Positions 48,679 through 56,796 of a stretch of DNA of 64,000 bases are shown one piece after another. Made by a program: the position numbers and the translations under genes. The stretch covers positions 24,676,001-24,740,000 of the forward strand of contig NC_079884.1 in assembly GCF_029227915.1 (NCBI RefSeq). The letters are read 5' to 3'. The notes beneath the pieces were generated by a model, which did no database searches, was not told where the DNA came from, and worked only from the letters and a program-made list of their open reading frames with translations. Origin of the DNA: Hydractinia symbiolongicarpus. Lineage: Eukaryota > Cnidaria > Hydrozoa > Anthoathecata > Hydractiniidae. Each line of letters begins with the position of its first letter. Position 1 is the stretch's first letter.

Positions 48679-49190
48679 ATGTCGGATATTGTAAAGCTTT
48701 ACCCAAGCTTACCTTCTGCACCTCTGGACGGTTCGGAGGAGGACAGTTCACAAGTCTACAGACTGAGGAAGATCGAAGAAAGCTCGCCAAAAAATTCAAA
48801 ATGCATCATACGTGGGTTAGATACATGGATCACGGGTTTTTAGCGGTAAGTGTGATAACTTCAGGCGTTGAGGTTAGGAAGAGGTTAGGTGTCAAGAGTA
48901 AGAAGCATGAGAGCATCAGACTACTAGCGGAGACTAAGTTGAACTCTATCGTTGACTTGATCTCTAAAGCTGTGGAGAATGGAGTCATCAGTGACTATGA
49001 ATTTAGCTTGATTATGCAGGAAAAACAGAAGTATATAATGCTGAAGGAGCAGATCAGACAGCGTGTCAAGAAAATCGTGGACAATATTAATGAGCAGGAA
49101 CGTATGCAGCTGGTAGCACATGGAAGACAGGAGGCCAAAGATGAGCTATTGAAAAAACTACAATCTGTGCAGCATGTAAGTGCTACGTAG
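48679..49190 (+). pseudogene. Polinton membrane protein A, membrane part deleted
   Basis: Orthologue of 54094-54798, starting at GAATAAATG with MSDIVKLYPSLP. Relative to B it lacks the helical linker (about 15 residues) and the glycine-rich hydrophobic stretch after AVSVITSG, so the anchor is lost. The C-terminal helical region (RLLAETKLNSIVDLISKA, EKQKYIMLKEQIRQR) is kept in the fused frame. Confidence 0.55.
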
Positions 49191-49215
49191 AGCAACCACC
49201 AGCCTACTCAATGTA

Positions 49216-49257
49216 AGTTTTGTTGGAGGTAGCTTCTGCAAAAGCTCCTACAAAACT
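49216..49257. terminator. Hairpin between convergent genes
   Basis: AGTTTTGTTGGAG at 49216-49228 pairs with CTCCTACAAAACT at 49245-49257, with further pairing of AGCTT/AAGCT inside, between the stops at 49190 (+) and 49261 (-). Confidence 0.6.
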
Positions 49258-49260
49258 CTA

Positions 49261-49530
49261 CTAGCCTATGCCAAACACTTCACCTGTATCACCATCGATT
49301 AGCAAGTCACCATCGTGTATGATAGTTCGCTGCTTTTCGGAGAGTTCTCTCATGTATTGTTCGAGGTTCTTCTGCCAAGCGATTGTGACGCAGGGTTCGC
49401 AAAAAGGTCCATCAGTTTGCGTCGAAGCGTCCTTGTATTTGACCTTTCGGATAAGGTCGGCCTTATTCATAGTTGAATAGCTACGAATCTTTAGTGCTTT
49501 GGCTTCTTTTTTCAGTTCATTAACGTTCAT
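49261..49530 (-). CDS. SAP-like small DNA-binding protein with CxxC
   Basis: 89 residues. Residues 1-35 form a SAP/Rho-N-like helix-extension-helix (NVNELKKEAKALKIRSYSTM, NKADLIRKVKYKD). Then comes STQTDGPFCEPC, and a C-terminal helix ending HDGDLLIDGDTGEVFGIG. Polinton B has the same gene at 53737-54020. The frame is open upstream into the neighbouring gene, but a hairpin at 49537-49562 and the ATAGAAACAAACATG context at the ATG, like ACATAAACAAATG in B, support a separate gene starting at 49530. Confidence 0.55.
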   Translation of the reverse strand: MNVNELKKEAKALKIRSYSTMNKADLIRKVKYKDASTQTDGPFCEPCVTIAWQKNLEQYMRELSEKQRTIIHDGDLLIDGDTGEVFGIG

Positions 49531-50154
49531 GTTTGTTTCTATGGTTGAAGACAAGCATAGAACCTTGATAAGCCGCTTACAATACGGTGAAACTCTCTTC
49601 ATCACAGAGTCAAAAGTGCTGTATCCTTTAACCTCTTTATATTTGCACTCTTCAAGAATGGCGTAGTTGTTGCGCCCTTGCCTGTAGATACTCGCCAGCT
49701 TAATGATGGCCTTACACTCACAGCTTCTTAGTGGTATCTTCTTATGGAATTTTGTTCTGACTTTACCATCCCGCATCTTGAGCTTGTTGTTGAGGTACCG
49801 CCCTTTTTTCACACTATCATTGGTGAAGCAAATCCCTTCTAAGGACTCCACCTTATGCAAGATCTCTTCGTATTTAGCCAACCACTCAGGTTAGCTTGCT
49901 AGATCAAACGACATCGTTAGCGCGGAGCCTTTGCTGTATTGAGAGACACCCCTTGAACGGATCTTTTCAGGGGTCTGGATCAATAACGGTCCTGGGCTGC
50001 CATCTTGATCCTGATACCCAATCAAGAAGCGCTCATCCTTCCCTTTGTTTGCTGGGATAGAATCGCTCAATATGATGTTTTCAATGTTTACTTCTTCAAT
50101 TTTTAGTACTTTCGAATTGCTATAGAAGCCTTCAGATTTTACAGTTTTCTCCAA
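49531..50154 (-). pseudogene. Possible viral single-stranded DNA-binding protein, one stop
   Basis: About 208 codons with one in-frame TAA at 49891-49893. The N-terminal half has GPLLIQTPEKIRSRGVSQYS followed by LTMSFDLAS, a pattern I associate with the gp2.5-like single-stranded DNA-binding family of large DNA viruses (DUF5871-like); this is from memory of the motif and is tentative. The second half is basic. The exact start is uncertain; 50154 is a TTG. The 3' end continues in frame into the SAP-like gene. Confidence 0.4.
49537..49562. terminator. Hairpin upstream of the SAP-like gene
   Basis: TTCTATG at 49537-49543 pairs with CATAGAA at 49556-49562 around a 12-base loop, in the position equivalent to the 53674-53699 hairpin of Polinton B. 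Confidence 0.4.
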
Positions 50155-50192
50155 ATTTCAGAATCCTTTTTTTTATGGAAACAAAACTTCAA

Positions 50193-50351
50193 CTAGGGTT
50201 TGGTACAGGTACAGCTTCCACCATTATACGTTATGTACCCATACCAGCAGTACCAGCAAAGCAGTTTACCTTTTATGAAGAACCTCCGTTCACAGGAACA
50301 TATGTCGTATCCATCGAGTACCCGTTCACACTCATAGCATTGTTCATTCAT
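50193..50351 (-). CDS. 52-residue Cys-rich microprotein
   Basis: Starts with MNEQCYECERVLDGYDICSC and continues with a CWYC and a CTC motif, giving eight cysteines in 52 residues arranged like a small zinc-binding module. The start sits in TAAATAAACGATG, the same AATAAA context as most Polinton genes here, and overlaps the stop of the upstream DUF4116-like gene. A plus-strand open frame at 50175-50447 covers the same DNA but has no such context. Function unknown. Confidence 0.45.
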   Translation of the reverse strand: MNEQCYECERVLDGYDICSCERRFFIKGKLLCWYCWYGYITYNGGSCTCTKP

Positions 50352-50354
50352 CGT

Positions 50355-51047
50355 TTATTTACTCCACCAAAGCTCAAGGTCTGCCTTTTTATCCTCCAAA
50401 AAACACCAATCAATGACTCCGTCAGGATGCCATGCCACGGGGGCTAGCTTCTCCTTAATTCTTGCCTTCTCCTCTTTCCGCTGATGATAGACTTCGAGCA
50501 ATCGAGGATCAGTGCTAGTACTACTACACATGTCCCGGGTCACGAACCAGTCCGGAACATGCTTGAAAGCCAGGTAATAACCGCGAATCGCCCCATTACA
50601 CATTTCCTGTGTTTTCAAATGATCCGGAACATCCTGTATCATCCAAGGCGCTCCACGAACCGCATTAATACACATTTCTTGTGTCTTGAAATGATTAGGA
50701 ACATACCGTAACATCATAGGTGCATTATGCACAGCCATGGTACACATTTTCTGTGTTATGAAATGGTCTGGAATATACCTGACCCTGGGATCTGCCCGAA
50801 CAGCCCAGGCACACATTCTCCGGGTCCTTAAATAATCAGGAATATCTACGAACAGCAAGGGTTAACTTCGAACTGCCCCAATACACAATTCCCGAGTCCT
50901 AAAGCGTTCAGGTACATACTCAAGTAGGCAGGGATTCAGTTCAACCGCCTCGGCACACAAACTCCAGCATACGGGGCATTTCTTCAACCATCCAGTTACA
51001 CATTTCCTGGGCTTGATATGATCCGGGATGTTTCTAAACCAACTCAT
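50355..51047 (-). pseudogene. DUF4116-like repeat protein, one stop
   Basis: 231 codons from ATG 51047 (context AATAAAACAATATG), with one in-frame TAA at 50859-50861. It holds about eight repeats of the pattern VPxHFxTQEMCxxAVxxxPxxL (for example YVPNHFKTQEMCINAV), like DUF4116 repeats of giant viruses. It begins MSWFRNIPDH and ends LAPVAWHPDGVIDWCF; both ends are echoed in the ankyrin gene at 52587. Probably a protein-interaction scaffold; role unknown. Confidence 0.65.
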
Positions 51048-51816
51048 ATTGTTTTATTATAAGTACGACTCAATCAACAAAATTATTTCTGGTGCGGTCA
51101 TCGAGTAGGGAAGTTCCCTATATTGTATCATTCGGAGAACATTTTCATATCGCTATGGCAACTAAAAACAAACTGGCTATTTTTCCGTCATGTATGTAAG
51201 TTCCAGACTCGAACATGTATCTAGAAATTTTATCTTCCCCAGCCTTGGTCATGTTTTTTTTCGAAAAAAAATATTGAACGAGCAAGCAAAGTGCTTGGTC
51301 TGTTCATTGCGCAAAACGCGTTTGCCGGATTTTTAATATGTACGCGGGATATACGGAAAGTGAGAATTTTAACCGGTTTGTAGCCCCTTTAATAAATTAA
51401 ATGTACCCAAGCTGCAAGATTATTTAAAAGAGCGCGGAGTAGTATTTTCGAAAAAAAAAGAAAGAACATCATTATCAGTCACGTCACAAACATGTCAGTG
51501 GAGAAAAAAAAGCTAAAAAAAAAAATAATGAAGTTCCGACTACTATTGGTAAATTTGATATTACCCTACCAGGCTCCAAACGCAAGACCCCACCGCTACC
51601 TGAATTTTAAGATCCTTGTCCTTGTTAAACTGTGAATACAGATAAGTTTTACGAATCTTTAAAAAATATATAACCTGAAGCTACATTTTATTAAATCATT
51701 ATAGTTTCACTGAACTTCAACCATGTAGAACAGTAGAATGTAATATTCCTACTGTTATTGAACATAAAAACATCATATATGTAGCGCTGGGATTGATAAT
51801 TGATGAGCATTATATA

Positions 51817-51966
51817 TCTATATTATAATACCCGTATACGTCTGTCCGTCCGTCCATCTGTTTGTCACGCAAAATGGTAGCTTAGCTGCACAGGTAGCGA
51901 GACGCACGCAATGCGGTATAAAAAGGACGGGCGAGCGCATGGATTTTTCCACGGGCTAACGACTAG
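51817..51966 (+). mobile_element. Short non-autonomous Helitron-like element
   Basis: Begins TCTATATTATAATACCCG after an A, carries the GTCTGTCCGTCCGTCC block common in such elements, and ends in CTAG followed by T. A small stem (TGGA/TCCA) lies about 11 bases before CTAG. No inverted repeats or target duplication, as expected for Helitrons. Confidence 0.45.
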
Positions 51967-51967
51967 T

Positions 51968-52050
51968 ATTTATATATTATATATCATATATTATATATTA
52001 TAAATTATATATTATATACTGTAATTATATATTATATATATTTATAGAGC
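51968..52050. repeat. TATATTA/ATATAT low-complexity tract
   Basis: Nearly pure A/T with reiterated ATATATTATATA words just after the Helitron-like end. Confidence 0.8.
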
Positions 52051-52189
52051 ATTTATATTAAATATAGAACGATAAACTTTGGTATTCCTGTCCGAGAAGC
52101 ACATGTTTTGTCACTCTCTTTGACAGAACCGAGTATAAAAGATCTTACTGTGGAGTTTATCATTTCTTGAACATGATAGTTTAGTAGGC

Positions 52190-52222
52190 GACGTTTTGGG
52201 AGATCCTTCTCCCATCATCAGG
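52190..52222 (-). ncRNA. Degenerate hammerhead-ribozyme-like core
   Basis: On the minus strand: CCTGATGA, a 7-bp stem TGGGAGA/TCTCCCA with AGGA loop, then AAAACGTC. This is the order of the hammerhead core (CUGAUGA, stem II, GAAAC). The conserved G before AAA is A here, a change expected from CpG decay. Helices I and III are not obvious. Hammerheads of this type accompany Penelope-like retroelements in animals. Confidence 0.35.
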
Positions 52223-52586
52223 CAAAGTAAAATGATGTTGCGCATCTATTTATATAATTGCAGAGGATCGAAATGTTAATTACAGTTAATTACGGTAATT
52301 AACATTTTCGGACCTAGATGTAGGTAACTACTACACAATGAAAGTGGAGCTCTCTAGGACACTTTCGACTTATCGCCGTTTTTCACTCAAAACCCCAATT
52401 TCAAGGGTCTGAGACAGCACTGTTTCCTCGCTATATTGATCCTCTGCGCAAAGGGTCAATACCGCGGGCAATTACCGCTCTCCTGCAGCACTCTCGTACG
52501 AACGCAATGTTGTCACCCTGGTTTGGGTCACAACATAAAATAAAATGTCCAGCGTCCCAGAAAATTTTCCAACATATAATAAAGCA

Positions 52587-53280
52587 ATGAGTTTCTTTAG
52601 AAATGTAATTAGTACAAAGCTGCGAAAGGATGCCAAAAATGACTTTGAGAAAGACTTTTTAAGCTAATGAATAATAGCGTGTTTGGCAAGACCATGGATA
52701 ACGTTTGCAAAGAATGGGGTGCGACAGAGTTTAATGGGGCCATGGGACTTGCAGCTGAAAATGGTCACATCGAGATGGTTAAACTGTGCAAAGAATGGGG
52801 TGCGACAGACTTTGATAGGCCTATGAAACGTGCAGCTGAAAACGGTCACATAGAGATTGTTAAACTGTGCAAAGAGTGGGGTGCGACAGAGTTTAATTGG
52901 GCCATGGGACTGGCAGCTGAAAATGGTCACATCGAGATTGTTAAACTGTGCAAAGAATGGGGTGCGACAGACTTTAATTGGGCTCTACGAAATGCAGCTG
53001 AAAATGGTCACATCGAGATTGTTAAAGTGTGCAAAGAGTGGGGTGCGACGAACTTTAATTGGGCCATGAAACTTGCAGCTTTTAATGGTCACATCGAGAT
53101 TGTTGTATTGCTGCGTGGTTTTGATGTAATTCCTGATGAATTGCTGCGACATCATCACAAGCGCAATTTTTTATGTAAAAATATGGAATGAGGTAATGCC
53201 AGTGGCGTGGCATCCGGATCGATATTGGAATTGGTGTTTAGATGAGGAAGAAAAGCGCGAGATCTCTAAATTATGGAAGT
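52587..53280 (+). pseudogene. Ankyrin-type repeat gene fused with a polymerase fragment
   Basis: ATG 52587 follows AATAAAGCA and begins MSFFRNVIS. At 52614-52700 comes a piece of Polinton DNA polymerase around motif B (KLRKDAKNDFEKDF, then LMNNSVFGKTMDNV), with a frameshift inside at about 52660. Then five ankyrin-like repeats of 27 residues follow (CKEWGATDFNWAM, AAENGHIEIVKL). A frameshift at the T-run near 53167 separates the C-terminal tail VMPVAWHPDRYWNWCLDEEE, which ends at 53280. The tail matches that of the DUF4116-like gene. Repeat proteins of this kind are common in large DNA viruses. Confidence 0.65.
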
Positions 53281-53333
53281 AATGTCCAGTATTTTGATCC
53301 TGGTTGAGGTTTAAAAAAATCTATAATAAAAAG

Positions 53334-53654
53334 ATGCCTTTCCTATCTGCAGAACAATTTGATGCCTTGAAATCAGAACACGAGAGCATTATGAAGTGGC
53401 GTGATGTTCCCAAGGGAATCATATTCAAAATTGAGTATGTTGAAGAGATCAAGACCAAAAAAGGTGATGCAACTGTCATCACATTGATCGATTGTGATGG
53501 TGAACGATTTCGAGCATGGGCAACGAGTGTACTGAGAGAAGCTTTGATAGGTCGAACAGGTCAGATGTTCATCAAATCACTGGGAAAGAAACAATCTACG
53601 AAGAATCCTGGTCAATTTTACTATGATTACGACCTTGTGGAAGTGGAAGACTAA
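53334..53654 (+). CDS. Small OB-fold-like protein, possible single-stranded DNA-binding protein
   Basis: 106 residues, ATG 53334 in the context TATAATAAAAAGATG. A beta-rich central part (GIIFKIEYVEEI, ATVITLIDCDGERFRAWA) and FYYDYDLVEVED at the end look like an OB fold with an acidic tail, the layout of many single-stranded DNA-binding proteins; no motif proves it. It stands where A has a different putative DNA-binding gene. Open and apparently intact. Confidence 0.45.
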   Translation: MPFLSAEQFDALKSEHESIMKWRDVPKGIIFKIEYVEEIKTKKGDATVITLIDCDGERFRAWATSVLREALIGRTGQMFIKSLGKKQSTKNPGQFYYDYDLVEVED

Positions 53655-53673
53655 AAAGACAAAAAAAGTAATC

Positions 53674-53699
53674 TTTTGTGACTGGAGACAGTCACAAAA
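53674..53699. terminator. Perfect hairpin after the OB-like gene
   Basis: TTTTGTGACT, loop of 6, AGTCACAAAA. It lies 20 bases after the stop at 53654. Confidence 0.6.
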
Positions 53700-53736
53700 A
53701 TAACGAAAGCCCGGCTGATCACAGCCACATAAACAA

Positions 53737-54020
53737 ATGGACAAACTGCGACAAGAAGCTAAAGCCTTAGGTCCCAAAGGGTACTCTACGTTGAAGCGAA
53801 TAGACCTTGTCGAAGCCATACGCAAAGTCAAGTATAAGGATGCGTCGACACAAACGGCGGACCGTACTGCGAGCCTTGCGTAGAAATGGCGTCCCAACGA
53901 AATCTCAAATTGTACATGGAAGCACTTGCCGAGAAATCACGACGTATCGCGCACGACGGAGATCTCCTCATCGACGCAAAAACAGGCGAGGTGTTAGGAT
54001 GTAGCAAAGGAACTTGGTGA
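53737..54020 (+). pseudogene. SAP-like protein B, frameshifted
   Basis: MDKLRQEAKALGPKGYSTL and VKYKDASTQT match the gene at 49261-49530. One base is missing near 53857, so the frame stops at 53881. The original register continues as YCEPCVEMA and HDGDLLIDAKTGEVLG to TGA at 54018. Confidence 0.6.
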
Positions 54021-54050
54021 TTTTTTGTAAACCTTGAATAGTTACAAAAC
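54021..54050. terminator. Hairpin between convergent genes
   Basis: TTTTTTGTAAAC pairs with GTTACAAAAC around CTTGAATA, between the SAP-like gene (+) and the membrane protein (-). Confidence 0.5.
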
Positions 54051-54093
54051 CGTGAAGGGAAAGCCATCTAAGCCTCGTATGAAGGCGGTGGGT

Positions 54094-54798
54094 CTATGTA
54101 CTGTCGCTGGCAGTACCAACATCGTTTTTTAGCTTGGCAATCAATTCATTTTTACCCTGCTGTCTTCCTTGGCTGATGAGCTCCACACGTTCATTCTCGT
54201 TGATGGATTTCACAGCTTTTTTCGTTCGTTGTCGGATCTGCTCCTTGAGTATCATGTAGCGCTGTTTTTCCTGCATGATCCATGTAAACTCGTAGTCTGA
54301 AATTGTACCATCTTGGATCGCTCTGGAAATCTTATCGTATACAGTGTCTAGCTTCGACTCTGCCAGGAGTTTGATGCATTCGTGCTTGTGCACCTTATAC
54401 TGTATCCTTTTGGAAGCATTCTTCAAACCTACTTGGCCTATGCCAACTGCAAGAGCCGCGGCTTCAAGACCAATTGCTATAGGGGCTCCGAATCCGGTTG
54501 CAAGCGTGGCAATACCTGCTGCGGAGGTGATGACAGTAACAGCAATCATGCCATGATCAGCATACCGAAGCCCCATCCCCCAAAGCTTGAACTTTTTGTA
54601 GAGTCTTTCTCTCTCTTTGATCTCAGACCGCAGGTACTGCTCAATTTCTTCGATCTTTTTTAATCTGTAGACCTGACTTTCTTGCTCCTGCGGAGACGGG
54701 CTTCGCCCTTCCGCTGACATGGCCGCCAGGCGATCAGGCTCCTGCTCAGGCGCACTGGGCGGCAAAGTTGGGTAAAGCTTCATTGTATCAGCCATCAT
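54094..54798 (-). CDS. Polinton membrane protein B
   Basis: 234 residues, intact. A Pro/Glu-rich N-terminus, a helical linker (EIEQYLRSEIKERERLYKKF), a glycine/alanine-rich hydrophobic region at about residues 85-125 (VITSAAGIATLATGFGAPIA onward), then long charged helices (LLAESKLDTVYDKISRAI, MILKEQIRQR). A membrane protein of the particle is plausible. The N-terminal part contains an in-frame insertion of the GC-rich repeat described at 56675-56765 (peptide DRLAAMSAEGRSPSPQEQE). The start is GAATAAATG, whose TAA is the stop of the upstream gene. Confidence 0.6.
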   Translation of the reverse strand: MMADTMKLYPTLPPSAPEQEPDRLAAMSAEGRSPSPQEQESQVYRLKKIEEIEQYLRSEIKERERLYKKFKLWGMGLRYADHGMIAVTVITSAAGIATLATGFGAPIAIGLEAAALAVGIGQVGLKNASKRIQYKVHKHECIKLLAESKLDTVYDKISRAIQDGTISDYEFTWIMQEKQRYMILKEQIRQRTKKAVKSINENERVELISQGRQQGKNELIAKLKNDVGTASDST

Positions 54799-55500
54799 TT
54801 ATTCTATGAGTAAATGCATCGTAATCCCGACGAATGAGACATTTTTTTCATGATGATACTCGTCCGTCAGCATGAACTCCAGTCTGTCTGTTGAGCCTTT
54901 CAAAGGAAGGTAGATTGGAGTGTCAAAATTCCATGTAAGCATGTCTCCCCATGCGTTTAACTCTTTGGTGGGAAGCAAAGCAAGAATTTTTGATTTCTTC
55001 CCATCCAGTAGGCAATCGTCTTCATCCAGCTGAGGGCAAACGAGTCTTAATCTTTGGTAGACGTTAGTCTTGTAGAAGCTGTCATGGTCGCCCTCGGTAA
55101 ACATTGCTTCGGTATGAAGATTATAACCCATAAGGTCCAGTAGTGATTTATCGACTATCGCAATGTACCCCTTGTTAACCCTAACCCTGCACGCTCCATT
55201 CCTGAGTACGAAGAGCTTGATCCTGTTCCCTGCTTGATTGTTGACTATTGCAGCGAGATCCTCGATCCTATATAGACCCTTCTCGATCGTGATGAGGGTT
55301 TCAAAAACTCCAACATTAAAGTTCCCATCATCGGTCGATCCGGGCACCGCTTTATGAATCTTGATATCATTCTTTTTTTCGAAAAGATTCAGCCATACGG
55401 GCCTGATACTTATTGATTTCAGGGCAATTCTCGTGTCCTGCCCTAGGTAATCGTCAAAAATCGTAGGCTTCTCTATATCCGTGACATACAGCTGTCTCAT
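54799..55500 (-). CDS. Structural-type Polinton protein B (233 residues)
   Basis: Intact. Begins MRQLYVTDIEKPTIFDDYLG and is beta-rich, with IALKSISIRPVWLNLF near the start, LYRIEDLAAIVNNQ in the middle and LPLKGSTDRLEFMLTDEYHH near the end. The pattern of a beta-rich 230-residue protein conserved beside the capsid genes suggests a minor capsid (penton-like) protein; this is inference. It is transcribed divergently from the next gene across 16 bp and followed immediately (TAAATG) by the membrane protein gene. Confidence 0.55.
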   Translation of the reverse strand: MRQLYVTDIEKPTIFDDYLGQDTRIALKSISIRPVWLNLFEKKNDIKIHKAVPGSTDDGNFNVGVFETLITIEKGLYRIEDLAAIVNNQAGNRIKLFVLRNGACRVRVNKGYIAIVDKSLLDLMGYNLHTEAMFTEGDHDSFYKTNVYQRLRLVCPQLDEDDCLLDGKKSKILALLPTKELNAWGDMLTWNFDTPIYLPLKGSTDRLEFMLTDEYHHEKNVSFVGITMHLLIE

Positions 55501-55519
55501 GTTTCTTTAAAGAAACATG
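55498..55519. promoter_or_regulatory. 22-bp perfect palindrome holding two divergent start codons
   Basis: Half-site CATGTTTCTTT is followed by its exact inverse, so the ATG of the minus-strand gene (55500) and of the plus-strand gene (55517) are the two ends of one palindrome. The spacer between start codons is 16 bp, as in Polinton A. Confidence 0.65.
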
Positions 55520-56701
55520 AACATATATAGCTATAACCACAAGGCAAAATACAAGTCCAATAGAGGCGAATGGCCTCTCGGTGTAATTAATCTAGAACAT
55601 CAAGACCTCTACGTTTCTACAGAATCGCACATTCCCGTGACCTTCTCGATGTTCACGAAATACCCCATAAAAGTCCCCACTAACCTGTTGAACGACCCCG
55701 TAAGTGTAAATTGGACCGGTCAAGCCCTTGGCTACTGGAATATACAAGTTAATTTCGCTTGTCATTGCGCTAGCACCGCCCTGGGTATATCCGCCAAACA
55801 CTTGAATGGCTCCGTGCCTCTCATCAACAGTATCTTTAAATTCCACGTCTATTACCACATGCGGCGTATCCTAGCGAGAATGAAGGTACCCATGCCATAC
55901 GATGACAGCTTTTCTCAATACGAGAACCCCTACTCTACATCTGGATATGCCCAGATTTGTCGTGAATATGGTGCCGACCCCAATACCCAATACAAGTTTA
56001 AAGCTCTCATGTCCTCGCTCACAAATGGTAGATGGTGGCCTCAAGTAGATGGTGATTGGGCCAAGTTTATCATGCCTACGAGCCAAGGCCTGACATCGGA
56101 AGGTCTGTCGAAGCTTAGCGAGAGTATTCGTGTTTACGTGATTTTACTAATAGGGTCCCAAGCTGATGCCAAGGCATCCCTTATAGGTTCGGATGCTGAC
56201 AATTTTACAGCGAGACAGATACTACTACAGAAATTCGAAGCCATGGTACAACGTGAGGAGAACGTAGGCCATGATATCACCGAGTTTCAAAAGGTGCTTC
56301 AATATGCCAGGACCCCAGTGAATTTTGCCGTGATGCACCACGTGTACATGCTACCATCCGATATGAACCTGCGTATTGGTAAAATTGTGGGGTATAACAA
56401 CAACATCTTGATTGCGCCGGCGAGTGCGATGATTGGCATAAGGCTAGACCTAAACAACAAGCCCATTACCACACAGCCTCGGGGTTTAAAACGAGGTGCT
56501 ACGCGGCAAGAAATATCGAGGTCCCTAACCCGGGGGTCTGAAAAGATGCCACCGATACCTCAATCAGGTCTAGGAGATGGAAACCCTCACGAGGACACCA
56601 AGACCACCTTGGTTACTGCGGGAGTAGGTCTCATCTTAGGATATCTATGGTTAAATAAAGGTGCTCATGCTGAGACGGGCTTGCTCATGCTGAGCCGCTA
56701 G
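55517..56701 (+). CDS. Structural-type Polinton protein B (394 residues)
   Basis: Intact. Begins MNIYSYNHKAKY. Conserved with A: GYWNIQVNFACHCASTALGI, FKFHVYYHMRRIL, GLTSEGLSKLSESIRVYVIL, VLQYARTPVNFAV and YMLPSDMNLRIGKIVGYNN. A C-terminal membrane helix (TLVTAGVGLILGYLWL, about 370-385) follows a basic, Pro-rich stretch. Probably a virion protein; I recognise the family as one that accompanies cnidarian Polintons but know no function. Its 3' end runs into the GC-rich repeat, which supplies the last residues, in place of the short tail in A. Confidence 0.6.
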   Translation: MNIYSYNHKAKYKSNRGEWPLGVINLEHQDLYVSTESHIPVTFSMFTKYPIKVPTNLLNDPVSVNWTGQALGYWNIQVNFACHCASTALGISAKHLNGSVPLINSIFKFHVYYHMRRILARMKVPMPYDDSFSQYENPYSTSGYAQICREYGADPNTQYKFKALMSSLTNGRWWPQVDGDWAKFIMPTSQGLTSEGLSKLSESIRVYVILLIGSQADAKASLIGSDADNFTARQILLQKFEAMVQREENVGHDITEFQKVLQYARTPVNFAVMHHVYMLPSDMNLRIGKIVGYNNNILIAPASAMIGIRLDLNNKPITTQPRGLKRGATRQEISRSLTRGSEKMPPIPQSGLGDGNPHEDTKTTLVTAGVGLILGYLWLNKGAHAETGLLMLSR

Positions 56702-56765
56702 GCGATCGCCCTTCCGCTGACATCGCCTGGCGGCTCCGCAGGAGCATGGCCGCAAGGCGATCTAA
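56675..56765. repeat. GC-rich GCGATCGC-type repeat
   Basis: Contains GGCGATCGCC, CCCTTCCGCTGACATCGCC, GGCTCCGCAGGAG and CAAGGCGATC in series, much richer in GC than its surroundings. Related pieces occur at 54680-54760, 57518-57560, 57617-57645, 59788-59810 and 63337-63375, all in Polinton B. Confidence 0.7.
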
Positions 56766-56794
56766 TATGTTTTTTTTTGTCAACATACTAGATC
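56759..56794. terminator. Hairpin between convergent genes
   Basis: GATCTAATATGTT pairs with AACATACTAGATC (one mismatch) around a T-rich loop. It is the counterpart of 46822-46849 in A. Confidence 0.65.
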
Positions 56795-56796
56795 AT

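Larger units (their letters stand above)
35175..51047. mobile_element. Polinton (Maverick) A, decayed
   Basis: Gene order: polymerase B (+), two unknown genes (+), palindrome with BRO-like genes, integrase (-), small membrane protein (-), capsid-type (-), coiled-coil/membrane protein (+), 380-residue structural-type (-), 230-residue structural-type and membrane protein (+), SAP-like, DNA-binding-type, Cys-rich and DUF4116-like genes (-). Protein-primed polymerase plus retroviral-type integrase plus virion genes defines Polintons/adintoviruses. Most genes carry frameshifts or stops. The packaging ATPase is missing. No terminal inverted repeats were recognised, so the limits given are those of the genes. 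Confidence 0.85.
51048..52586. other. Junction between the two Polintons
   Basis: No gene recognised. Holds a Helitron-like insertion (51817-51966), an AT palindromic tract and a hammerhead-like motif. No inverted terminal repeat pair linking the two elements was found, so the true Polinton ends remain unplaced. Confidence 0.45.

Noticed and set aside
50175-50447. Plus-strand 90-codon frame
   Set aside because: Overlaps the better supported Cys-rich minus-strand gene and the 3' end of the DUF4116-like gene, and has no AATAAA start context.
51968-52050. Replication origin or promoter
   Set aside because: Simple AT tract; no supporting elements.
53807-54004. Arg-rich 65-codon frame
   Set aside because: Out-of-frame reading of the frameshifted SAP-like gene; the residues conserved with Polinton A are in another frame.
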